Assembly: GCF_000332645.1 (NCBI RefSeq)
Contig: NZ_AMXN01000006.1
Location: forward strand, 186,001-250,000
Origin: Bacillus inaquosorum KCTC 13429
GTDB lineage: Bacteria; Bacillota; Bacilli; Bacillales; Bacillaceae
Length of the DNA: 64,000 nucleotides
Reading direction: 5' to 3'
Below, piece by piece: positions 53,025-61,858 of this stretch. The notes beneath the pieces were generated by a model, which saw nothing but the letters and a program-made list of their open reading frames with translations, was not told the origin of the DNA and did not search any database. Every line of letters starts with the position of its first letter. Within the stretch, counting starts at the first letter, position 1. The position numbers and the translations under genes were made by a program.

Positions 53025-54650
53025 TCAATCCAGCTCTTTAATCCGTTTCGTAAGCTCATTGAAAGCCTGATCCAGCTCCTTGTACCCTTTATCATTTGGC
53101 ATCATAAAACTGAGCTTTCCCAGTACTTCTTGTCTCTCTGTCTCAAGCTTTAAACGAAGCTCCTCCCGCTCATTTCTTTCTAAAGGAGCGTCATTTAACT
53201 GCTTTTCGATGCCGTTTCCCGAGATGACGAGTTTACAGTTTGTTGTTTTTTCGAGAAAGTATCGGTCATGTGAAACCGCCAGCAATGTACCGCTGTATTG
53301 TGACAGTGTTTCTTCCAGCTGTTCGCGTGACGGCAGATCGAGATGGTTTGTCGGCTCATCTAAAATCAGCACGTCTTTTTCCTCCAGAATATATGCCATC
53401 AGCTTGCACTTTACACGCTCACCCATACTCATATGCTTGATCGGCTCAGTCCATTGGGAAGCTGTAAAACCCAAGTGCCTCATCAGGCTTTGAACATGCC
53501 CTCTTGCTTTGTATGTTTCATTATCAAATAACTCTTCCGGTGTTTGTTCTAAAGGCAAATCAAACACTTCCTGCGTTAAATAGCCGATATTTGCGGACGG
53601 CGACACCCATACACTTCCCTCAGCTGTTTCCTGTCCCAGAATGATTTTCAGTAATGTCGTTTTTCCGCTGCCATTGGGGCCTATGATCGCAACCTTTTCG
53701 CCATGCTGAATCGTAAAGTTTGCGTTTGTAAAGAGGGTTCTTTCGCCAAAAGCCTTCGTTATATTCTGAACTTCTAAAAAACGTTTTCCTGTTTTTTTGC
53801 TTGTATCAATTGAAAAGTGTACAGTGTATTCCGGCTTAACGGGTTCCGCCTTTGCTTTTTCCAGTTCTTTTTCAAGCCGCTTCTGCTTGGATTTAATCTG
53901 GGCATCCGTACGCTTCGCTTTTACACGGTGATATTCTTTAAACCCTTCCTTTTTCGTCGATTGGTCATGGGCTTTTTTCGACCATGAAGCAAGCTCATTC
54001 ATTTGTGCTTCTATCCGTTCAACCATTTTTTGCTGCCTTTCATATTCTCGCTGCTGGGTGAGTCTTTTCTTTTCACGGAACTTCATATATCCAGAGTAAT
54101 TCCCTTTGAATTCGATCAGCGTTTGGTCTTCAAGCGACCATATTTTTGTGGCAGCTTCGTCTAAAAAATATCGATCGTGAGAAACGAGAATCACAGTGCC
54201 TCTATAACTTTTCAGCTGTTGAATGAGAAACTGCAGGCTACTTTCATCAAGGTGGTTTGTCGGTTCATCTAACAGTAAAAGATCTGCATCCTCCGACAGT
54301 CCTTTCGCCAGCCGCGCTTTCAGTTTTTCACCGCCACTTAACTGTTGGAAATCACGGATAGGCACACGCCATTTCTCCAATAATTTCTTTTCGGCAGGCG
54401 TCTGATCCGCGAAGGAATACGACGCGGTTTCCTGTTCAACCATCGTCATTTTTATATCCTGCCGAAGGATTTGTCCCTGTGCAGGGGCTAAGTCATTGTG
54501 AATGAGGTGCAGCAGCGTAGATTTCCCAGCACCGTTTTTGCCGATAATCCCAATGATATCTCCTTGCTGAACACTTGCATTTACGTTTTTGAAAACAGTC
54601 AGATCCTTCACTTCATAGCTGACGTTTGTTAATGTTACGATCTCTTTCAT
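53025..54650 (-). CDS. vmlR: ABC-F ribosome protection protein VmlR
   Basis: 541 residues with two ABC domains and no membrane part. Domain 1 has GKNGAGKST, LSGGEKLKARLA and LLDEPTNHLD; domain 2 has GPNGSGKTT, MSMGERVKCKLM and LILDEPTNHLD. A linker rich in basic coiled coil (about 180-280) reaches the peptidyl transferase centre. A C-terminal extension is present. VmlR clears virginiamycin M, lincomycin and pleuromutilins from the ribosome. The ATG follows GAGGGATATGG. The upstream region holds an attenuator leader. Confidence 0.93.
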   Translation of the reverse strand: MKEIVTLTNVSYEVKDLTVFKNVNASVQQGDIIGIIGKNGAGKSTLLHLIHNDLAPAQGQILRQDIKMTMVEQETASYSFADQTPAEKKLLEKWRVPIRDFQQLSGGEKLKARLAKGLSEDADLLLLDEPTNHLDESSLQFLIQQLKSYRGTVILVSHDRYFLDEAATKIWSLEDQTLIEFKGNYSGYMKFREKKRLTQQREYERQQKMVERIEAQMNELASWSKKAHDQSTKKEGFKEYHRVKAKRTDAQIKSKQKRLEKELEKAKAEPVKPEYTVHFSIDTSKKTGKRFLEVQNITKAFGERTLFTNANFTIQHGEKVAIIGPNGSGKTTLLKIILGQETAEGSVWVSPSANIGYLTQEVFDLPLEQTPEELFDNETYKARGHVQSLMRHLGFTASQWTEPIKHMSMGERVKCKLMAYILEEKDVLILDEPTNHLDLPSREQLEETLSQYSGTLLAVSHDRYFLEKTTNCKLVISGNGIEKQLNDAPLERNEREELRLKLETERQEVLGKLSFMMPNDKGYKELDQAFNELTKRIKELD

Positions 54651-54674
54651 CCATATCCCTCGCTTTAAAGGGAG

Positions 54675-54860
54675 AATAAAAAAATCCTCCCAAAATGTGT
54701 TGGAAGGATTAGCCGCGCCTGTGCATGATCAAATAAGCTATTTTTCACAAATAGCAGTGTCGTATATATAGAAAATGGGCAGACTAATCCTATTTTTTCT
54801 GATTTGAAATATTGATTTCAAACGGTAAAAATAAGATTAGTTAATCATTGTCCACCCATC
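54675..54860 (-). promoter_or_regulatory. vmlR attenuator leader: uORF, antiterminator and terminator
   Basis: In transcript order: ribosome site GGGTGG and a three-codon ORF MIN (54848-54837); hairpin TTTGAAAT/ATTTCAAA; AGGATTAGTC (54791-54782), able to pair with GGCTAATCCT (54714-54705); then a terminator stem AATCC...GGATT (54710-54683) with T-run, 25 nt before the gene. The two pairings exclude each other, as expected for antibiotic-sensed attenuation. Confidence 0.8.
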
Positions 54861-54929
54861 ATCCCTTCTTGTTTTGATTACAAATACTATAGCATACCTT
54901 CAAATTCGAAAGCAAAGGTCATTTTCATC

Positions 54930-54963
54930 AAAAAAACTCCTGCTCTCATTTCTGAGGCAGGAG
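54930..54963 (-). terminator. Intrinsic terminator of aapA
   Basis: CTCCTGC / GCAGGAG stem extended by CTC/GAG, with TTTTTTT on the minus strand. Confidence 0.85.
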
Positions 54964-54972
54964 CTGCGAATC

Positions 54973-56349
54973 TTATTGATGCTTCGCTTTTCTTACTTTA
55001 TAAATCACAATCAGCAAAATAAACCAAACCGGTGTAACGAATAGCGAAACTCTGGTATCCTCAGCCAATGCCAGCACAACAAGGATAAACGCCAGAAACG
55101 CAAGAATCAGGTAATTTGTAAACGGATAAAGCGGAAGCTTAAACTTATTTGTTTTTGCTAATTCAGGTCTTGTTTTCCGGTATTTCATATGGCAGATGAC
55201 CGTAATACCCCAAATATAGATAAAGCATAAGGTTGAAATGCTTGTGATCAGGGTGAATACGCCTTCTGGCATGATGTAGTTTAACGTGACACCGATTAAA
55301 ATCACGATAGCCGAAAAGAACAATGCATTTCTAGGTACTTTACGCGGAGTCAGTTTGGCCATTGATTCAGGCGCATTGTTATCTTTCGCCAGGGAATAGA
55401 CCATACGGCTTGTACTGAATACAGCGCTGTTGCATGCTGAAGCAGCGGATGTCAATACAACAAAGTTGATAATGCTTGCTGCCCCGACGATGCCCACCGC
55501 GACAAATACTTGTACGAATGGGCTCTCGCTAGGATTGATGACATCCCAAGGATAGATGCTCATAATCACAAGAAGAGCACCAATATAGAAAAGCAGCACC
55601 CGGACAGGGATATTGTTGATCGCTTTAGGAATTACTTTTTCAGGGTTTTCTGTTTCACCGGCTGTAAGTCCGACCAGCTCAATGCCGACAAAGGCAAACA
55701 CAACCATCTGGAACGAGAGGATAAACCCGTGCATGCCATTCGGGAACATCCCTCCGTGGCTCCAGAGATTTGTGAAACTGGAGACCCCTGAGCTTGTGGA
55801 AAAACCTTTGAAGATCATCACAAGGCCAATGACGATCAGGGCCAAAATGGCAATGACTTTAATTAAAGCAAACCAAAATTCTAATTCTCCAAAAAGCTTG
55901 ACGGTTGCCAGGTTCATAATCAGTAAAATAATCAGAGCGATTAAGCCGGGCACCCATTGCGGCACACCCGGGAGCCAATATTGAGTGTAAAGCCCGACGG
56001 CTGTCAGATCAGCCATCGCAATGGAAATCCAGCAGAACCAATATGTCCAGCCGGTGATAAAGGCTGCCATATCGCCTAAATAGTCTTGCACAAAATCAAC
56101 AAAAGAGTGATAGTTCAAATTCGATAACAACAGTTCACCCAGAGATCTCATAATTAAAAAGCAAATGATCCCCGTGATCATGTAAGCAAATAAAATCGAC
56201 GGTCCAGCAAAATGAATCGATTTTCCAGAGCCGAGAAATAAGCCTGTCCCAATGGCCCCGCCGATGGCAATGAGCTGGATGTGCCTGTTTTTCAAGCCTC
56301 TCTCCAATTTTTGCTGATTTATATTGTCTTTCCTCATGTCGTCTGTCAC
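54973..56349 (-). CDS. aapA: Amino acid permease AapA (APC superfamily)
   Basis: 458 residues, 12 helices of the AAT family: LKNRHIQLIAIGGAIGTGLFLGSGKSIHFAGPS is the conserved first helix region, FVGIELVGLTAGETENPEKVIPKAIN the helix 6-7 signature. AapA (YdgF) of B. subtilis takes up D-serine/D-alanine/glycine-type substrates; related permeases are CycA and YtnA. Start is GTG 10 nt after GGAGG, with an ATG four codons later as an alternative. Confidence 0.9.
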   Translation of the reverse strand: MTDDMRKDNINQQKLERGLKNRHIQLIAIGGAIGTGLFLGSGKSIHFAGPSILFAYMITGIICFLIMRSLGELLLSNLNYHSFVDFVQDYLGDMAAFITGWTYWFCWISIAMADLTAVGLYTQYWLPGVPQWVPGLIALIILLIMNLATVKLFGELEFWFALIKVIAILALIVIGLVMIFKGFSTSSGVSSFTNLWSHGGMFPNGMHGFILSFQMVVFAFVGIELVGLTAGETENPEKVIPKAINNIPVRVLLFYIGALLVIMSIYPWDVINPSESPFVQVFVAVGIVGAASIINFVVLTSAASACNSAVFSTSRMVYSLAKDNNAPESMAKLTPRKVPRNALFFSAIVILIGVTLNYIMPEGVFTLITSISTLCFIYIWGITVICHMKYRKTRPELAKTNKFKLPLYPFTNYLILAFLAFILVVLALAEDTRVSLFVTPVWFILLIVIYKVRKAKHQ

Positions 56350-56490
56350 TTTGTGTGTTCCTCCATTAAAAAATGTTTATTGAGTCAGCAATATGTTTTT
56401 AATGATTATTATAACACTAAAATTTCTATCTTTTTTACTATAAAGGATATATGAAAAGAAATTTTAATGTGATTTGGACTATTTCTCATA

Positions 56491-56526
56491 AAAAAAGCGG
56501 CTCCATTTAGGGAGCCGCTTTTTTTA
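56491..56526. terminator. Terminator at the end of dinB
   Basis: AAAAAGCGGCTCC / GGAGCCGCTTTTT stem, symmetric enough to act in both directions; its last bases overlap the dinB stop codon. Confidence 0.85.
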
Positions 56527-57042
56527 TGCCATTTCTGTTTTTTTCATATACAGGTAGAGCCCGTAATCTGTCGGAGCTGATGCATATCCTGCCTGCCGCA
56601 GCATTGCCGTGATATTGCCGCGGTGGTATGTCCCGTGATTGACAACGTGGGGAACCAGTTCAGAAACAGTCGTTTTCATGATTCCGCCAGAGGGGTTTTG
56701 AATCTGGAGGGGCTTATTGAGCTGTTCTTTTTGCTTTAAAAATAATGTATAGCGCTCAGATAACGTTAGAAACAGGGCTTCCATTTCCCCCATTTCTTTT
56801 GCCTCTGTCTGTTCTTTAAGCTGTTCAGCTAACGCCATAGCATCACTCAAGCTTTTGCCGGAAAACACTTCAATCCAGCCTAAATCAGAAAGATAAACAT
56901 GAGACAGCACATGGGAGATCGACGGAAACACACTTTGCATGTCTTGGCGATATACCTCTTTTGGAAGCTCTTTTAATCGGCTGAATATTTGCTGATTGGC
57001 CCAGACGTTATATTCATACAATTTTAATGAAAAATCTGACAT
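56524..57042 (-). CDS. dinB: DinB-family protein
   Basis: 172 residues forming the DinB/YfiT four-helix bundle. The metal-binding histidines lie in HVLSHVYLSDLGWIEV (helix 2) and HVVNHGTYHRGNITAML (helix 4). DinB proteins are likely metal-dependent thiol transferases; this is the founding member of the family, damage-inducible in B. subtilis and unrelated to E. coli DNA polymerase IV. The ATG follows AAAGGGGTAAATTAAC. A LexA box lies 40 bp upstream. Confidence 0.93.
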   Translation of the reverse strand: MSDFSLKLYEYNVWANQQIFSRLKELPKEVYRQDMQSVFPSISHVLSHVYLSDLGWIEVFSGKSLSDAMALAEQLKEQTEAKEMGEMEALFLTLSERYTLFLKQKEQLNKPLQIQNPSGGIMKTTVSELVPHVVNHGTYHRGNITAMLRQAGYASAPTDYGLYLYMKKTEMA

Positions 57043-57082
57043 GTTAATTTACCCCTTTCGCGTTTATAACTTCTATTGTACA

Positions 57083-57096
57083 CGAACGGGTGTTCT
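57083..57096. promoter_or_regulatory. LexA (Cheo/SOS) box of dinB
   Basis: CGAACGGGTGTTCT fits the Bacillus LexA consensus CGAACRNRYGTTYC with one deviation at an end position, upstream of dinB. Confidence 0.85.
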
Positions 57097-57122
57097 TTGT
57101 GGAGGTTCGTGAATAAAATATG

Positions 57123-57188
57123 TTGACAGACATAGTTTAGGGGAATAAACTAATTGACATTGATCATAAAGTTTACAGGGGTAAACTA
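57123..57188 (+). promoter_or_regulatory. ydgG promoter with two MarR-type operators
   Basis: TAGTTTA/TAAACTA (57133-57152) and AGTTTA/TAAACT (57170-57187), each with a 6-bp spacer. A promoter TTGACA (57123) - 17 bp - TAAACT (57146) overlaps the first. Autorepression by YdgG is likely. Confidence 0.65.
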
Positions 57189-57204
57189 TAATGAGGAGGG
57201 GAAG

Positions 57205-57666
57205 ATGTTGAATGAACAAAAGCTATGTCAGGCGATAAACCTGTTTGTAGAAGTATTACTTGAAGGGACAGAGTTTGTGCATCGTGAAATCAATCAGGAT
57301 GTCTTCAAGCATATCTCAAGGGAACAGGCGGACCTGTTAAAAATTTTAAAAGTCAAGGGCCCAACCTCTCCCGGCAGCCTGGCCATGTATCAAAATGTAC
57401 ATAAGAGCGCGATTTCGAACAGACTGAAAAAGCTGCTCGATAAGGGATTAGTTGAATGGGATGACTGTCCGGCCAAGAGTGATAAGCGCTCTAAGCTAAT
57501 TAACATCACAACCAGCGGTGAAACCATACTAGAAGAATTAGATTCAGCCATCTTTAACGCTCTCAAAGGGCTGATCGATGATATAGATGAGGAACACTTA
57601 AATTCCATCATAGAGATATTCACCATTCTAAAAAGCAAATTTAAAGGAGGAGATCCTGCCGAATGA
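57205..57666 (+). CDS. ydgG: MarR-family regulator YdgG
   Basis: 153 residues. Winged helix about 35-110 (EQADLLKILKVKGPTSPGSLAMYQNVHKSAISNRLKKLLDKGLVEW, then wing with DKRSKLINITTSGE). The start at 57205 follows GAGGAGGGGAAG; the frame runs open to 57154. Its stop overlaps the ydgH start by 4 nt, so regulator and RND transporter form one coupled operon behind two palindromic operators. Confidence 0.9.
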   Translation: MLNEQKLCQAINLFVEVLLEGTEFVHREINQDVFKHISREQADLLKILKVKGPTSPGSLAMYQNVHKSAISNRLKKLLDKGLVEWDDCPAKSDKRSKLINITTSGETILEELDSAIFNALKGLIDDIDEEHLNSIIEIFTILKSKFKGGDPAE

Positions 57667-60320
57667 GAGCAATCATCAAATTCAAGTGGGCAATTGCAGC
57701 CGTTATATTAGCACTTACCGTCGCATTGAGTTTGTTTTCTCCGAACTTAACGGAGCTGGCCAATCAAAAGGGGCAGGCCCAGCTTCCCGCTGATGCCGTT
57801 TCAGAAAGAGCAAACGCCATTTTAAAACAAGCGGGAGAAGACAATAATTCGATCAGTGTTGTCTTTACATTAGACCACGCTTTGAAGAAAGAAACAGAGG
57901 ACCAGCTCCGCACAATGGTCGATAAAATCAAAAAGATCGACGGTGTAGAAGAGGTAACGTCTCCTTTGACAGCTGAAAAAGAAGTCAAAGACCAATTAAT
58001 TTCAAAAGATAAGAAAACCGTCCTCATTCCTGTCACGATTACAGGTTCTGATAAAAAGGCGGAAAAAATCGCGGATGACATTTATAAAATCGTTCCTGAT
58101 GATTTGACCGCATATATTACGGGAGCTTCTCTCATCAATCAGGATTTCGCTCACAGCTCAGAGGAAGGGCTCAAGAAAACGGAAGTAATCACCGTCTGCT
58201 TGATCATCGGTTTACTGCTGATCGTGTTCCGATCTGTTGTGACGCCTTTTATCCCGATTGTGATTGTCGGTTTCTCTTATCTGATCAGTCAATCCATTTT
58301 GGGGATCCTTGTGTACAATGTTGATTTTCCTATCTCAACGTTTACGCAAACCTTCTTAGTCGCCATCCTGTTCGGTATCGGGACAGATTACTGCATTCTG
58401 CTTCTTACCCGATTCCGTGAAGAATTGGCAAACGGTCATGACAAAAAAGAAGCGGCGTTTATCGCTTACCGTACAGGAGGAAAAACCTTATTTATCAGCG
58501 GATTTGCGGTATTGATCGGATTTTCCGCCTTAGGATTTGCGAAGTTTGCGATTTTCCAATCCGCAGTAGGAGTCGCAGTCGGTGTTGGAATCTTAATGAT
58601 CATCCTCTACACACTGCTGCCATTATTTATGGTGACGCTGGGTGAAAAATTATTCTGGCCTTCTAAGAAAGTGCTGTCTCACAGTGACAATAAATTATGG
58701 GCGTTTCTCGGGAGACATTCCGTTGTGCGTCCGTTTCTGTTCATTGTCATCACGATAGTTATCACGCTTCCGTTCATTCTGACCTATGATGACCAGATTT
58801 CATTTGATTCGACTGCGGAAATCAGCAGCGATTATAAATCAATCAAAGCTCTCAAGGCCATCAAGGACGGATTCGGTGAAGGGAAAGCGTTCCCGATCAA
58901 TGTTGTCGTGAAAGGAGACAAAGATCTCACAACAGCTGATACAATCCCTTATCTCGGAAATATCAGCAAAGCGATTGAGAAAGTCGATCATGTTGACTCT
59001 GTCATGACCATCACGCAGCCGACTGGTGAAAAAATCAAAGATTTATATATTGATAAACAGCTAGGCTCGGTTTCAGACGGGCTCGATAAGACGGTAAAAG
59101 GAATTGCCGATGTCCAAAGCGGTTTAACGGATATAGAAAACGGACTCAATCAAATGGCGGGGCAAACCGGCTCAGCCTCAAATAGCAGCTCCGGCGGTTC
59201 ACTGGGCGATGCGGCAGACGGCTTAGGCAAAATCAATCAGCAGCTGCAGCTAGTGGGCAAACAGATTTCCCAAACCGGCAATACCGCACAGACCGTACAG
59301 CAGCTTACGGCAATCAGCGGACAGCTTGGTCAGATTCAAATCGGCCTTGAACAAGCAAACCAGCAGCTCTCAGGCCAGCAGGCACAAGCAGGAACGCTGG
59401 TGGAAAGCCTGAAGAAGCTTGCCGAAGGTGTGAAGAGCGCAAATGATGGCCTGACGAAAATCACTGACGGCATAACAGCTTCCAGTGATATGTTAGAGGA
59501 TATGAGTAAAAGCTCAGCCGTAAGGGATACAGGGATATTCATTCCTGATCAAGTGATGAAAGATAAAGACTTTAAGAAGTCAATTGACCAATATTCCTTT
59601 GCAGACGGCAAAGGCGTGCAATTAAGCGTCGTCTTGGATTCCAATCCTTATTCAGAACAAGCCATTACGACAATAAATCAAATCAAAAAAGCTGTAGCAA
59701 ACGAAGTTGACGGCACTTCTCTCGAGGATGTACAGATTGTATACGGCGGGGTCACGAGTATGAATGCGGACTTAAAAGAGCTGTCCACAACGGACTTCTC
59801 CAGAACAATGGTGATCATGATTATTGGCCTGTTTATTGTGTTAACCATTTTGTTCCGCTCAATGATTATGCCGATCTATATGATCGCGTCACTGCTGCTC
59901 ACGTACTATACGTCGATATCCATAACAGAATTGATTTTTGTAAACGGCTTAGGAAACGCCGGCGTCAGCTGGGCAGTACCGTTCTTCAGCTTTGTCATCT
60001 TGATCGCGTTAGGGGTAGATTATTCGATCTTCTTGCTGGACCGATTTAAGGAAGAGGTGCATATGGGCATTGAGCAAGGTGTTATCAGATCAATGAGCAA
60101 AATGGGATCCGTCATTATTACAGCGGCCATTATTTTGGCTGGAACGTTCGCGGCGATGATGCCTTCAGGCGTCAATACGCTGATGCAGGTGGCAAGTGTC
60201 ATCATTATCGGGCTCTTGCTTTACGGTCTTGTCATCCTTCCGCTCTTCATTCCGGCAATCATCGCGACCTTTGGCGAAGGCAACTGGTGGCCGTTCGGCA
60301 GGAAGAAAACAAAAGAATAA
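57663..60320 (+). CDS. ydgH: MMPL/RND-family transporter YdgH
   Basis: 885 residues. N-terminal helix, outer domain (about 35-170), helix bundle with FGIGTDYCILLLTRFREEL (about 235-255), a long second outer domain (about 380-690) containing a glutamine-rich coiled-coil insert (about 465-625, GLDKTVKGIADVQSGLTDIE-type heptads), then a second bundle with ALGVDYSIFLLDRFKEEV. The insert resembles phage-infection-protein/YhgE-like regions and may span the cell wall. Exports an unknown substrate; same operon as ydgG. Confidence 0.92.
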   Translation: MRAIIKFKWAIAAVILALTVALSLFSPNLTELANQKGQAQLPADAVSERANAILKQAGEDNNSISVVFTLDHALKKETEDQLRTMVDKIKKIDGVEEVTSPLTAEKEVKDQLISKDKKTVLIPVTITGSDKKAEKIADDIYKIVPDDLTAYITGASLINQDFAHSSEEGLKKTEVITVCLIIGLLLIVFRSVVTPFIPIVIVGFSYLISQSILGILVYNVDFPISTFTQTFLVAILFGIGTDYCILLLTRFREELANGHDKKEAAFIAYRTGGKTLFISGFAVLIGFSALGFAKFAIFQSAVGVAVGVGILMIILYTLLPLFMVTLGEKLFWPSKKVLSHSDNKLWAFLGRHSVVRPFLFIVITIVITLPFILTYDDQISFDSTAEISSDYKSIKALKAIKDGFGEGKAFPINVVVKGDKDLTTADTIPYLGNISKAIEKVDHVDSVMTITQPTGEKIKDLYIDKQLGSVSDGLDKTVKGIADVQSGLTDIENGLNQMAGQTGSASNSSSGGSLGDAADGLGKINQQLQLVGKQISQTGNTAQTVQQLTAISGQLGQIQIGLEQANQQLSGQQAQAGTLVESLKKLAEGVKSANDGLTKITDGITASSDMLEDMSKSSAVRDTGIFIPDQVMKDKDFKKSIDQYSFADGKGVQLSVVLDSNPYSEQAITTINQIKKAVANEVDGTSLEDVQIVYGGVTSMNADLKELSTTDFSRTMVIMIIGLFIVLTILFRSMIMPIYMIASLLLTYYTSISITELIFVNGLGNAGVSWAVPFFSFVILIALGVDYSIFLLDRFKEEVHMGIEQGVIRSMSKMGSVIITAAIILAGTFAAMMPSGVNTLMQVASVIIIGLLLYGLVILPLFIPAIIATFGEGNWWPFGRKKTKE

Positions 60321-60329
60321 CCAAGAGAA

Positions 60330-60359
60330 GAGTGATGAATAGTTCATCACTCTTTTTTT
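60330..60359 (+). terminator. Intrinsic terminator of ydgGH
   Basis: GAGTGATGAA / TTCATCACTC stem, 3-nt loop, TTTTTTT. Confidence 0.9.
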
Positions 60360-60362
60360 ATG

Positions 60363-60412
60363 ACAAATGACAAAAATGAATATTTGTCATTTGTTTGCGG
60401 TTTTGCTAAGAT
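60363..60412 (+). promoter_or_regulatory. Promoter with 12-bp inverted-repeat operator of the TetR-SDR pair
   Basis: ACAAATGACAAA (60363-60374) and TTTGTCATTTGT (60383-60394) are perfect inverted arms. A promoter TTGTCA (60384) - 17 bp - TAAGAT (60407) overlaps the right arm: a textbook autorepression layout. Confidence 0.75.
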
Positions 60413-60431
60413 GTCCTCAAGGAGGTGTCTC

Positions 60432-60443
60432 ATGCGGCCCTGA
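60432..60443 (+). other. Three-codon upstream ORF (MRP) behind a strong ribosome binding site
   Basis: AAGGAGGTGTCTC leads into ATG CGG CCC TGA. The TetR ATG at 60458 has no site of its own and lies 14 nt after this stop. GCGGC / GCCGC arms could form a hairpin over the uORF. Confidence 0.45.
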
Positions 60444-60457
60444 AAAGCCGCAGCACT

Positions 60458-61060
60458 ATGAACAGATCTTCAGATGGTGACGTGTTAACCAAAAAACAAA
60501 TACTGATAGCGACAGAAGAAACACTAAGGCGTTTTGGTGTCGCCAAAACATCAATCACAGATGTAGCGAAAGCATTACATGTAAGCCATGGAACGATCTA
60601 CCGCCATTTCAAAAGCAAAAAAGAGATTCTGGAAGCGGCGACTGAAATGTGGCTGAATGAAAAGATCAGCGTGCCTCTTACCGCTGTATATGAGGATTCT
60701 TCTCTAAATGGCGCTGCGCATGTAAAAGCTTATATCAAGAAATTGTTTGATCTAAAGCGGTATTATGCTTCAGAAGATGAAGAATTATTTGCCATGTATG
60801 CGAAAGTAACGGGTGAATGCTCTGAGCTGGTCAACAAAAGCATTGTTCATATGGTCAAGCAATTGAGTGTTCTTTTGAATGACTGTGACACGAAATCAAA
60901 TGATCATGAGGAACTGGCACGAGGCATTTTTTACGCTACAGAACGTTTTCATCATCCCGCTCATGCGTACGAGTGGAAAAAAGATACGATTGAAGAGGAA
61001 TTTGAAAGTGTTTGGTCATTGCTTGAAAATGGTTTTTTAGCTTTCACGAAAAAATCGTAA
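60458..61060 (+). CDS. TetR-family regulator of the SDR gene
   Basis: 200 residues from the ATG at 60458 (a GTG at 60425 opens the same frame but touches the ribosome site). Helix-turn-helix about 12-58 (LRRFGVAKTSITDVAKALHVSHGTIYRHFKSKKEILEAA), ligand domain after. Translation probably depends on re-initiation after the MRP uORF. It precedes an SDR gene by 20 bp; the pair is not part of the ydgH-ydgI order I know from B. subtilis, so probably an insertion. Confidence 0.83.
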   Translation: MNRSSDGDVLTKKQILIATEETLRRFGVAKTSITDVAKALHVSHGTIYRHFKSKKEILEAATEMWLNEKISVPLTAVYEDSSLNGAAHVKAYIKKLFDLKRYYASEDEELFAMYAKVTGECSELVNKSIVHMVKQLSVLLNDCDTKSNDHEELARGIFYATERFHHPAHAYEWKKDTIEEEFESVWSLLENGFLAFTKKS

Positions 61061-61080
61061 TCAATCGGAGGGTGACATAC

Positions 61081-61821
61081 ATGGAACCGGTAAAAGGAAA
61101 AACAGCGATTGTAACTGGAGCTTCAAGGGGAATCGGTCGTGCAATTGCCGAACAGCTGGCTGATCTCGGCATCAAAGTAGCAGTCAATTATTCAAGCAGC
61201 CCGGAAAAAGCGGAAGAGGTTGTGGAAGGCATCAAGAAAAAGGGCGGAGAAGCTGTAGCCATCCAAGCCGATCTCAGCCGGGTAGCCGGCGTCGAGTCGT
61301 TATTTACAAAAACCATCGAGGCCTTTGGAAAAGTAGATATTCTCATCAACAATGCGGGTGTCAATATTTATCAGCCAATCGAAAAAGTAACAGAGGAAGA
61401 CTTCGACAAGCAGTTTAATCTCAATGTAAAAGGAACGTTTTTCGCCTGCCAGCAAGCGATGAAATACATGGAGGAGAAGGGGAGAATCATCAACTTCTCG
61501 ACATCCGTCGTCGGTCAAATGTTTCCGACGTACAGCGTGTATGCGGGAACAAAAGGTGCGGTTGAGCAATTCACCCGCCAGCTTGCAAAAGAATTAGCAG
61601 TAAAGCAAATCACCATTAACGCGGTTGCGCCGGGGCCGGTGAACACTGAGCTGTTCACTGTAGGTAAAACCGAGCAGCAAATTGAAGGTTTGAAAAAGAC
61701 CATCGCACTCGGCCGTATTGGTGAACCCGAAGATATTGCAAATGTCATCGAGTTCCTTGTAAGTGAAAAATCACAATGGATCACAGGCCAGACGATCCGC
61801 GTGAACGGCGGCTTTATTTAA
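61081..61821 (+). CDS. Short-chain dehydrogenase/reductase (FabG-like)
   Basis: 246 residues, classical SDR: TGASRGIGRAIAEQLA cofactor loop, NNAGVN, the catalytic Ser in INFSTSVVGQ and YAGTK motif (Tyr-x-x-x-Lys), NAVAPGPVNTELF and a C-terminal GQTIRVNGGFI. The arginine after TGAS suggests NADP(H). The frame opens with GTG at 61072, but GGAGG 9 nt before the ATG at 61081 is preferred. In operon with the TetR gene; may detoxify a carbonyl compound that is the regulator's ligand. Confidence 0.9.
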   Translation: MEPVKGKTAIVTGASRGIGRAIAEQLADLGIKVAVNYSSSPEKAEEVVEGIKKKGGEAVAIQADLSRVAGVESLFTKTIEAFGKVDILINNAGVNIYQPIEKVTEEDFDKQFNLNVKGTFFACQQAMKYMEEKGRIINFSTSVVGQMFPTYSVYAGTKGAVEQFTRQLAKELAVKQITINAVAPGPVNTELFTVGKTEQQIEGLKKTIALGRIGEPEDIANVIEFLVSEKSQWITGQTIRVNGGFI

Positions 61822-61822
61822 A

Positions 61823-61857
61823 ACAAAGAGCCCGGAAAATATTCCTGGGCTCTTTGT
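61823..61857. terminator. Bidirectional terminator between SDR and ydgI
   Basis: ACAAAGAGCCC / GGGCTCTTTGT stem with T-runs on both sides. Confidence 0.88.
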
Positions 61858-61858
61858 T

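Noticed and set aside
57763..60205. Minus-strand frames inside ydgH
   Set aside because: Shadows of the MMPL gene, no ribosome sites.
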